A stretch of DNA of 16,327 nt. Origin: Candidatus Colwelliibacteriota bacterium. Its GTDB lineage: Bacteria > Patescibacteriota > Minisyncoccia > UBA6257 > Colwellbacteraceae. The notes beneath the pieces were generated by a model. The model was not told where the DNA came from. It made no database searches and was given only the letters and a program-made list of their open reading frames with translations. The stretch spans positions 1-16,327 of the forward strand of contig JACWAO010000048.1 of NCBI GenBank assembly GCA_014874305.1. Reading direction: 5' to 3'. Numbering within the stretch: the first letter of the stretch is position 1; each line of letters opens with the position of its first letter. Of this stretch, positions 1-4,969 are shown piece by piece. A program made the translations under genes and the position numbers.

Positions 1-108
1 CTGCTGTATGCCGACAAAGAAACAGCGGAAAAATGCCAGGCATGGTGCTCGGAGCATAAAAGCTGTAATCTCGAGATTATCAAATATTCCGTGAAAGAGC
101 CGCGGTAA
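1..108 (+). CDS. C-terminal end of an unrecognised protein (partial)
   Basis: Frame 1 is open from the first base to TAA at 106-108 and encodes 35 residues, beginning LLYADKETAEKCQAW. The start lies outside the window. The fragment is charged and has three cysteines (C12, C16, C22), but no domain can be recognised from it. Codon use (AAA, GAG, ATT) resembles the later genes rather than the GC-rich gene that follows. No intrinsic terminator follows within the next 20 nt. It could be the tail of any small cytosolic protein; no function is assigned. Confidence 0.6.
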   Translation: MLYADKETAEKCQAWCSEHKSCNLEIIKYSVKEPR

Positions 109-127
109 GTCTTAGGCCCAAAAACTA

Positions 128-156
128 TTGACGGATGTTCGTATCCGTGATATAAG
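128..156 (+). promoter_or_regulatory. Sigma70-type promoter for the secreted protein gene
   Basis: TTGACG at 128-133 and TATAAG at 151-156 are separated by exactly 17 bp, each one mismatch from consensus. Transcription should begin near 163, leaving a leader of about 55 nt before the TTG start at 218. This is the best-matching promoter in the window, and the only one with a long leader that also ends in a perfect ribosome-binding site. Confidence 0.75.
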
Positions 157-166
157 TACCCGCATG

Positions 167-187
167 GCTTGGAGTAACATCCCAAGC
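167..187 (+). other. Small leader hairpin
   Basis: GCTTGG (167-172) can pair with CCAAGC (182-187) around a 9-nt loop, inside the predicted 5' leader of the gene at 218. The stem is short and could be chance. No riboswitch family is recognised. Confidence 0.3.
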
Positions 188-202
188 TAAATTTGGCTCC
201 TC

Positions 203-208
203 AGGAGG
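203..208 (+). promoter_or_regulatory. Shine-Dalgarno site that fixes the TTG start at 218
   Basis: AGGAGG lies 9 nt before TTG at 218-220. The GTG at 209 meets an in-frame TGA almost at once and no ATG is suitably placed, so the TTG is the start. Most other genes here have no such site. Confidence 0.8.
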
Positions 209-217
209 CGTGGTTTC

Positions 218-817
218 TTGAAGCGGATTCTCATCGCGTTGCTGTCAGCTATGGCGTTGCTCGTCGGGCTCGTTTCTGTCCCGGTCAGCGCCGCGGCCGC
301 CGCACCGGCTATCGTCCCATCGACGCTGGCGCCGGTGGTGTTTCTGTCAACGAGCGGCAACACTGCCGCTGTTGTCTCAACCTCCAGCGGCGCCGTCCAG
401 CGCGTGGACCTCGACTTTCCGAATGGGTCTGTCGTCTTTAAGACGGATCCGAAAACGGGTTCCGAGGCCTACCTGTCCACCGCGGCGGTTCAACAAATCG
501 CCACAGTGTACGGTCTCAAGACCGTCGTGTCGCCATCCGGCGACGTGATCGCTGTCGTCTCCGTGGATGGCGCCAAAGCGTCGATCGCGGTCGCCGGCTT
601 TCCGTCGGCGATCCAGATCCAGAACGGCGAACTATCGCCGTTCAACTTCGCCAACGCGCCGTACGTCTCTGGGTCGGTTGTCTACTGGCCCATAGAGTAC
701 GTCGCCTCGTGGTTGGGGGTGGCAAACATCGGGCTGACCTGGATGGTCTACCCAACTGGCGGGGCGGTGATATGGCCCTACACGATCCCGCCCCAATCCC
801 AGGAGGGAAAGGGGTAA
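218..817 (+). CDS. Secreted protein with stalk-like (copper amine oxidase N-terminal-like) repeats
   Basis: The 199-residue product begins with a clear Sec signal: MKR, a hydrophobic run to about residue 22, then VSA followed by an alanine-rich stretch (likely cleavage near residues 24-29). The mature part is small-residue and valine rich with almost no charge. Two segments (about 80-118 and 145-190) follow the pattern 'x-Y-V/L-S/P-xx-V/Y-V-A-x-x-x-G-L-x-W/V-x-P-x-G-x-V/A-V-I' of the stalk or copper amine oxidase N-terminal repeat; the second contains WPIEYVASWLG and LTWMVYPTGGAVIW. Such domains are usually extracellular attachment or stalk modules; no catalytic function follows from them. 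The gene has its own promoter, Shine-Dalgarno site and terminator. Codons are GC-rich (GCC, GTC, ATC, CTC), unlike neighbouring genes. It may be horizontally acquired, or lie at an assembly junction. The family call is tentative; secretion is well supported. Confidence 0.6.
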   Translation: MKRILIALLSAMALLVGLVSVPVSAAAAAPAIVPSTLAPVVFLSTSGNTAAVVSTSSGAVQRVDLDFPNGSVVFKTDPKTGSEAYLSTAAVQQIATVYGLKTVVSPSGDVIAVVSVDGAKASIAVAGFPSAIQIQNGELSPFNFANAPYVSGSVVYWPIEYVASWLGVANIGLTWMVYPTGGAVIWPYTIPPQSQEGKG

Positions 818-842
818 AAGTACCAGCCTCTCGGTTTCGATC

Positions 843-875
843 GGGGCGGACTCGCAAGAGTTCCGCCCCCTTTTT
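843..875 (+). terminator. Intrinsic terminator of the secreted protein gene
   Basis: The left arm 843-853 (GGGGCGGACTC) pairs with 858-869 around a GCAA tetraloop, with one bulged T at 861/862, and is followed by five T residues (871-875). This is a textbook rho-independent terminator 26 nt after the stop at 817. Confidence 0.9.
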
Positions 876-879
876 ATAT

Positions 880-897
880 CCTGAGTAGCACCGAAGG
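880..897. repeat. REP-like element, copy A (CCTGAG-N6-CGAAGG)
   Basis: CCTGAG, six bases, then CGAAGG. Flanks extend the dyad to ATATCCT...AGGATAT (876-901), a perfect 7-bp inverted repeat. It has the same core and spacing as the copies at 904-921 and 8586-8603. Confidence 0.7.
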
Positions 898-903
898 ATA
901 TAC

Positions 904-921
904 CCTGAGCAACGTCGAAGG
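904..921. repeat. REP-like element, copy B
   Basis: Second CCTGAG-N6-CGAAGG, starting 6 bp after copy A in the same orientation. Arms ACCCT (902-906) and AGGGT (919-923) flank it. The inner six bases differ from copy A while the arms are kept, as expected for a family under selection for, or copied with, its hairpin. Confidence 0.7.
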
Positions 922-963
922 GTTTATCTACATCTGTGTATTCCGAACTTCCTTATTGTGATG

Positions 964-969
964 TAGAAT
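964..969 (+). promoter_or_regulatory. Possible -10 box for the split-barrel protein
   Basis: TAGAAT lies 24 nt before the ATG at 994. The hexamer 17 bp upstream (TTCCGA, 941-946) is a poor -35. No Shine-Dalgarno sequence precedes the ATG. Weak candidate. Confidence 0.3.
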
Positions 970-993
970 TAACACGTTGAGCTAAAAACTTTT

Positions 994-1437
994 ATGGACA
1001 CGAAACGCGAGGAAGTTAAAAATTTTCTATCGAACAATTATCTGGCATCCGTTTCCACCGTCTCTCCCCAAAGAGAGCCGCAGGTCGCAGTGGTCCTATA
1101 TTACTCCGACGACGACCTTAACCTTTATTTCGTAACCAGGGAACATACGAGAAAAGCGATTAACTTAAAGAGCAATAAAAAGGTCGGTATAGCTATCGGC
1201 AACGACCGTTTTCCGGGCACCATCCAGCTTCAGGGAGAGGCCGAGTCAAAGCCAGAGTATATAGGAGAGTTTGTAAAGAAACTCGGAGAAAGAAGCGACC
1301 TGAATGATTTTTACTCGGGACCGTTTCTTAAGGTTAGAGGTTTGGATTTCCAGGTTTTCAAGATAACTCCCAACTGGCTGAGATACATAAATTTAGATCC
1401 CGCAACTGGTTTGGAGGAAAGCTATCAGATTATATAG
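994..1437 (+). CDS. Pyridoxamine 5'-phosphate oxidase-like FMN-binding split-barrel protein
   Basis: This is a 147-residue single-domain protein. The N-terminus follows the usual pattern of the split beta-barrel family: a helix (residues 3-14), LASVSTVSPQREPQVAVVLYYSDDDLNLYFVT in pieces of 20 or fewer (strands at about 18-50), then TRKAINLKSNKKVGIAIG and TIQLQGEAE, which correspond to the conserved barrel strands. Relatives bind FMN, F420 or heme and act in flavin redox chemistry or stress handling; the substrate cannot be told from sequence. It lacks the C-terminal motif of true PdxH, so pyridoxal phosphate synthesis is not implied. It stands 44 nt upstream of the rhodanese in the same direction and may be co-transcribed. 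The ATG is the only sensible start. Confidence 0.7.
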   Translation: MDTKREEVKNFLSNNYLASVSTVSPQREPQVAVVLYYSDDDLNLYFVTREHTRKAINLKSNKKVGIAIGNDRFPGTIQLQGEAESKPEYIGEFVKKLGERSDLNDFYSGPFLKVRGLDFQVFKITPNWLRYINLDPATGLEESYQII

Positions 1438-1481
1438 CGAGAGCGTGTACATAATTTGCCGATTGCTTAATTAATCTTTTG

Positions 1482-1823
1482 ATGACGAGAATAATTTCTA
1501 CAGAGGAGCTTAAACAAAAGCTGGACGACAAGGGTAATAAGTTCTATCTCGTTGATGTGCTTGAGAAGGAAAGCTTTGACGCGGAGCATATTCCAGAGTC
1601 CTTAAGTCTTCCTTATGATTTGTACTTTATAGATAGTTTTTCAAAGAAAATTACTCCCGACAAAAACGCCGAGGTCATAGTTTACTGCGCGAGCGAGTCC
1701 TGTAAAACCAGCGAGCTGGCGGCCGATGTTTTAGAGAAAACCGGATACATGAACGTGCTCCGCTATTCCGGCGGGTTGGCCGGATGGCAGAACGCCGGAC
1801 AAGTCATGGATCATAAATCGTGA
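1482..1823 (+). CDS. Single-domain rhodanese (sulfurtransferase)
   Basis: The product is 113 residues, the usual size of a stand-alone rhodanese domain. Visible family landmarks are the N-terminal helix ISTEELKQKL, the strand with the conserved aspartate (FYLVDVLEKE, D25), HIPESLSLPY, the active-site loop VIVYCASESCKTS with catalytic Cys69, and the closing motif YSGGLAGWQNAG. Rhodaneses carry a persulfide on this cysteine and pass sulfur to acceptors such as cyanide or thiols. The second cysteine, C74, sits where the loop usually ends, as in several bacterial single-domain forms. An in-frame TTG at 1479 directly precedes the ATG; ATG is preferred. A cysteine desulfurase is encoded about 9 kb away, but no direct link can be shown. 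The stop codon overlaps a 7-bp repeat array. Confidence 0.8.
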   Translation: MTRIISTEELKQKLDDKGNKFYLVDVLEKESFDAEHIPESLSLPYDLYFIDSFSKKITPDKNAEVIVYCASESCKTSELAADVLEKTGYMNVLRYSGGLAGWQNAGQVMDHKS

Positions 1824-1863
1824 ACCGCGAACCTCGAATCGCGAAACGCGAAGCGGGAATCAC
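1822..1863 (+). repeat. Post-stop heptamer array, six units of about GAANCGC
   Basis: Six consecutive 7-bp units read GAACCGC, GAACCTC, GAATCGC, GAAACGC, GAAGCGG, GAATCAC. The first unit overlaps the TGA stop of the rhodanese (1821-1823). The outer parts can also fold: CGTGA (1819-1823) with TCACG (1860-1864) and CCGC (1825-1828) with GCGG (1853-1856). Confidence 0.8.
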
Positions 1864-1881
1864 GTGTCATATTATGTCGAA

Positions 1882-1912
1882 GTTCACTTCAATAATTCGT
1901 GAACACGCGTGT
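1882..1912. repeat. Inverted repeat and palindrome upstream of glyA
   Basis: GTTCAC (1882-1887) and GTGAAC (1899-1904) form perfect 6-bp arms around an 11-nt loop. They overlap a 10-bp perfect palindrome, ACACGCGTGT (1903-1912), that ends just before the presumed glyA -35. It could be an operator or the terminator of the upstream transcript; there is no T-run. Confidence 0.4.
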
Positions 1913-1913
1913 A

Positions 1914-1942
1914 TGTAAAGCACGCTCACCGTGTGATATACT
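1914..1942 (+). promoter_or_regulatory. Probable glyA operon promoter
   Basis: TATACT (1937-1942) is a good -10. The hexamer 17 bp upstream, TGTAAA (1914-1919), is a weak -35. Transcription would start near 1949, giving a leader of about 5 nt before the ATG at 1954, and no Shine-Dalgarno site is present. Confidence 0.5.
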
Positions 1943-1953
1943 TGTGTGCGTAA

Positions 1954-3201
1954 ATGATAGACGGGGAACTGCGGCGCATATTAAAAAAGGAGACGAAAAG
2001 GCAGGAGGAGACGCTCGATCTTATTGCCTCGGAGAACTTGGCTTCAAGCGAGGTCAGGTTTTTTCTTGGTTCGGTCTTAACCAACAAGTATTCCGAGGGG
2101 TATCCTGGAAAGAGATATTACCCGGGAAATATTTATTCCGATGAGATCGAGGAGCTGGCTAAAAAACGCGCGCTAGACTTATTCAAGCTCGACCCTAAAG
2201 AATGGCGGGCCAACGTACAACCTTATTCAGGCTCTCCGGCCAACGCGGAAATATACCTGGCGCTTATAGAGCCAGGAGAAACCATTATGGGAATGGAGCT
2301 TGCTTCGGGCGGACACCTTACCCACGGGCACAACGTTTCCATCTCCGGCCGTGTTTGGAAATCGGTTAAGTACGGAGTGGATCCCAAGACCGGTCTGCTT
2401 GATTACGACAAGATACGGAAGCTCGCGGAGGACAACAAACCGAAAGTAATAGTGTGCGGATTCACCGCCTATCCCCGCCGTGTTGATTTTAAAAAGTTCC
2501 GCGAGATAGCCGACGCGGTCGAGGCGTATCTTGTCGCCGACATCTCCCATATCGCAGGACTTGTCGCCGCTGGCGCCCACCCGAGTCCGTTTCCTTATGC
2601 TCATGTTGTTATGACCACGACCCACAAAACTCTGCGCGGGCCGCGTGGCGCGGTTATCTTCTCCCGCGAGGAAAAAAAGCGCGGATCGGAAATGAAAATA
2701 TCCGACGCGATCGACCGCGCCGTCTTCCCCGGCATGCAGGGCGGACCGCACAACAACGAGACGGCCGCCAAGGCGCAGGCTTTTTATGAAGCATCCAAGC
2801 CGGAGTTCAAGAAATACGCCAAACAGATTGTCGTGAATGCCAAAGCGCTCGAAAAAAGCCTTAAAAAACTCGGCTTCAACCTGGTAAGCGGAGGGACGGA
2901 TACCCACCTGCTCCTCTTGGACGTGCGGAACTTCGGTCTGGACGGGATGGAGGCGGAAAAAAGACTAGAATCAGCGGGAATAATAGCCAACCGCAATTCC
3001 GTTCCCGGCGACACTTCTCCTTTCAAGCCATCGGGTATAAGATTAGGAACTCCGGCTTTGACTACGCGGGGATTGAAGGAAAAAGACATGGCCGTGGTGG
3101 CCAGTCTTATACACGGAGCCCTCCACAAGGAAAAAGGAGTAAGAGAAAAATTGCTTGGCCTATGCAAAAAATTTCCGGCAAAGAAGTTTCTAAAAGAATA
3201 A
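1954..3201 (+). CDS. glyA: Serine hydroxymethyltransferase
   Basis: A full-length 415-residue PLP enzyme that interconverts serine and glycine while moving a one-carbon unit to tetrahydrofolate. Landmarks: LIASENLASSEV near the N-terminus, NKYSEGYPGKRYYPG, the PLP-phosphate loop YSGSPANAEI, GGHLTHGHNVSISG, DISHIAGLVAAGAHPSPF, and the Schiff-base lysine K225 in TTTHKTLRGPRG. SGGTDTHLLLLD and SGIRLGTPALTTRG complete the C-terminal domain. Residues 79-91 (LDPKEWRANVQPY) include a short insertion before the PYSGSPAN motif that is typical of eukaryotic-type SHMT and absent from E. coli GlyA, so this is a mixed-looking family member. It is the first gene of an operon, and its 3' end overlaps folD by 40 nt, fitting translational coupling of two consecutive folate enzymes. 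Confidence 0.95.
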   Translation: MIDGELRRILKKETKRQEETLDLIASENLASSEVRFFLGSVLTNKYSEGYPGKRYYPGNIYSDEIEELAKKRALDLFKLDPKEWRANVQPYSGSPANAEIYLALIEPGETIMGMELASGGHLTHGHNVSISGRVWKSVKYGVDPKTGLLDYDKIRKLAEDNKPKVIVCGFTAYPRRVDFKKFREIADAVEAYLVADISHIAGLVAAGAHPSPFPYAHVVMTTTHKTLRGPRGAVIFSREEKKRGSEMKISDAIDRAVFPGMQGGPHNNETAAKAQAFYEASKPEFKKYAKQIVVNAKALEKSLKKLGFNLVSGGTDTHLLLLDVRNFGLDGMEAEKRLESAGIIANRNSVPGDTSPFKPSGIRLGTPALTTRGLKEKDMAVVASLIHGALHKEKGVREKLLGLCKKFPAKKFLKE

Positions 3202-3977
3202 TAGATCGGCTTAAGGAATCAGCCGCCCCTAATAAGATTCTTGCCGTTGTTCAGATTGGGGACGATCCGGCCTCGAATCATTTTATCGAAAGAAAAAAAG
3301 CCGCCTCCTCGGAGGTTGGGGTAGATATGAGGGTTTACCGTTTTAAGGAAGGCCTGAGTCAGGATGATCTTAGAAAAGAAGTCGGAAGAATCTCCTCGCA
3401 AAAGAAGGTCGGCGGAGTGATAGTACAGCTTCCGCTTCCCCAGTCGGTAAATAAGTTTTACGTATTAAACGCGATACCGCGCGAAAAAGACGCGGATGTC
3501 TTGGGAGAACGGGCGCTTGGATCGTTTTACAACGGTCGGGGCAAGGTTTTACCTCCAGCCGTCGGGGCTATCAGGGAGATATTAAAAGAGCTTGATTTGA
3601 TCGGGAAAATAAAAAACGCGGCCGTCATCGGTCCGGGGTTTCTTGTCGGAAAACCGGCCTCTACCTGGCTCCTGGGTCAGGTTAAAAACCTGTCGGTTAT
3701 AGACGAGGGAGGAAGCATGGAGCCTGTTAAGAGCGCCGACGTAGTAATAAGCGGGGCGGGAGTCCCGGGGATAATCGACGGCTCCTCCGTTAAAGAAGGG
3801 GCGGTGGTGATAGATTTCGGATATGGAGAAAAAGACGGAAAGATGTCTGGAGATTTTCTGCCGCCCGCGGAGAACGAAAATAAATCCGGTTTTTATACCC
3901 CGACGCCGGGAGGTACTGGCCCCGTGCTCGTCGCGAAACTATTGGAGAATTTTTTCATACTTAACCAAGAAAAATGA
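3162..3977 (+). CDS. folD: FolD-type methylene-THF dehydrogenase/cyclohydrolase (divergent)
   Basis: At 271 residues this is slightly short for FolD (about 285). The enzyme oxidises 5,10-methylene-THF and hydrolyses methenyl-THF to 10-formyl-THF, using the product of GlyA encoded just upstream. Recognisable parts: an N-terminal domain with IGDDPASN, catalytic lysine K45 in FIERKKA, GVIVQLPLPQ (Q89), a Rossmann domain starting AAVIGPGFLVGKP, and the C-terminal YTPTPGGTGPV. Several usual signatures are altered: the tyrosine four residues before the lysine is F41, DVDG is DADV, PCTP is LPPA, and the G-R-S of the nucleotide loop is G-P-G. The fold call is secure, but cofactor choice (NAD or NADP) and retention of cyclohydrolase activity are open. 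It starts inside glyA, and its stop overlaps the next start (ATGA). Confidence 0.88.
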   Translation: MQKISGKEVSKRIIDRLKESAAPNKILAVVQIGDDPASNHFIERKKAASSEVGVDMRVYRFKEGLSQDDLRKEVGRISSQKKVGGVIVQLPLPQSVNKFYVLNAIPREKDADVLGERALGSFYNGRGKVLPPAVGAIREILKELDLIGKIKNAAVIGPGFLVGKPASTWLLGQVKNLSVIDEGGSMEPVKSADVVISGAGVPGIIDGSSVKEGAVVIDFGYGEKDGKMSGDFLPPAENENKSGFYTPTPGGTGPVLVAKLLENFFILNQEK

Positions 3978-4870
3978 AGGCAGTTAAGTTGTCGCTTCTT
4001 ATCCCCGCCATCGCGTGTATAGGCGCGTTGCTGGTTTACTATTTACTGAATTCGTACAACTCATACGGAGTTTCTTCTAGTACAGCCTCCCGTCCGCAGG
4101 ACCTTACCTTCCTCGTTTTAGGGAGAACCGGGGCGGGAGAGGGAGGGATGTGGGAAGGTGCCCCGAACCTTACCGATGCCATAATGCTCGTCGATCTTAA
4201 TACCCGCACCGGAGTTTTGAATCTCATCTCCATTCCCCGCGATCTTTACGGAACATGGGGAAGTTCCGCGTTTAAGATAAATGAAGCCTTTGAACGCGGT
4301 AAAATGAATGATTTACTTAATGGCGTTGCCGACATCACGGGGATAGGGACCGACAAGTATGTAGTCATAGACCTGAATACAGTAAGCAGTATCGTTGATG
4401 CTTTAGGCGGAGTCGATATTAACCTGCCCTCGAGGATAACCGATGAAGTAAGCGGCTACACGCTTTCTTCTGGCGAGCACCACCTCGACGGGGCAACCGC
4501 CGTCTGGATTATGAGGAACAGGTACGCGGGAGAGGGGGATTTCTTTAGGGAGGAGAACCAGCATCTTATTCTCGAGGCGCTGCTGGAAAAACTTCGCGGA
4601 ATGAGCACAGCGGAGCGATTGTCTTTTGTTATAAAGGTATTGCCGACTCTTTCCAGCGACGAAAGCAACATGAATTTTGGAGACCTGCTTAATTATGCCT
4701 CCGAGATAAACGGCATTAAATTTAACAACATAGTCCTGGATTTCACCACAGGCCTTCTGGAAAGTTCGAGCACTACGGTAGGCAATAGCGAGATGTACAT
4801 TCTTCTTCCGATCTCCGGGATGAATAACTATAGCGGCGTACGCGCCTATATCCAGTCAAAGCTGGAATAG
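3974..4870 (+). CDS. LytR-CpsA-Psr (LCP) family envelope glycopolymer transferase
   Basis: 298 residues: a short cytoplasmic start, one membrane anchor at about 6-25, then an extracytoplasmic LCP domain. LCP enzymes move polyprenyl-linked glycopolymers onto the cell wall or surface. Family motifs present: LTFLVLGRTG, TDAIMLVDLN (D68), LISIPRD (R89, D90), KINEAFERG (K101, N103), DALGGVDINLP and LDGATAVWIMRNR. In the normally arginine-rich GD-xx-R-xx-RQ motif the sequence is GDFFREENQ (188-196): R192 is kept, but the second arginine is N195. This could change pyrophosphate binding. Its ATG overlaps the folD stop by 4 nt, so it is translated as part of the glyA-folD operon, an unusual pairing that may only reflect genome compaction. 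There is no recognisable C-terminal extra domain. Confidence 0.88.
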   Translation: MKAVKLSLLIPAIACIGALLVYYLLNSYNSYGVSSSTASRPQDLTFLVLGRTGAGEGGMWEGAPNLTDAIMLVDLNTRTGVLNLISIPRDLYGTWGSSAFKINEAFERGKMNDLLNGVADITGIGTDKYVVIDLNTVSSIVDALGGVDINLPSRITDEVSGYTLSSGEHHLDGATAVWIMRNRYAGEGDFFREENQHLILEALLEKLRGMSTAERLSFVIKVLPTLSSDESNMNFGDLLNYASEINGIKFNNIVLDFTTGLLESSSTTVGNSEMYILLPISGMNNYSGVRAYIQSKLE

Positions 4871-4873
4871 ACC

Positions 4874-4901
4874 CTAAATTTAATATCTAAAATCGAAAAT
4901 T
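4874..4901 (+). repeat. Post-stop heptamer array behind the LCP gene
   Basis: Units CTAAATT, TAATATC, TAAAATC, GAAAATT follow the LCP stop (4868-4870) after 3 nt in the sense direction. The first is the least regular. It opposes the array of recA, and TAAAATC occurs in both. Confidence 0.55.
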
Positions 4902-4915
4902 TCCGACTCGTTGCA

Positions 4916-4964
4916 CTTTTTAGATTTTAGATCTCAGATTTTCAATACCCGCGGTTCGCGGTTC
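4916..4964 (-). repeat. Post-stop heptamer array behind recA
   Basis: Read on minus from 4964: GAACCGC, GAACCGC, GGGTATT, GAAAATC, TGAGATC, TAAAATC, TAAAAAG, all in one 7-bp register, beginning 5 nt after the recA stop. The GAACCGC unit is identical to the first unit behind the rhodanese. Opposed to the LCP array, it creates a 10-bp perfect inverted repeat (4885-4894 with 4923-4932), which may help end both convergent transcripts. Confidence 0.7.
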
Positions 4965-4969
4965 ATGAC

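Noticed and set aside
193..441. An 82-codon frame overlapping the secreted protein gene
   Set aside because: Arg/Cys-rich product without a start signal; the AGGAGG-TTG frame at 218 gives a clean signal peptide and full-length protein.
1479..1481. TTG as the rhodanese start
   Set aside because: An ATG follows immediately in frame, and no Shine-Dalgarno site favours the TTG.
2227..2907. A 226-codon open frame on minus within glyA
   Set aside because: Antisense to conserved SHMT motifs including the PLP lysine; no start signal or domain.
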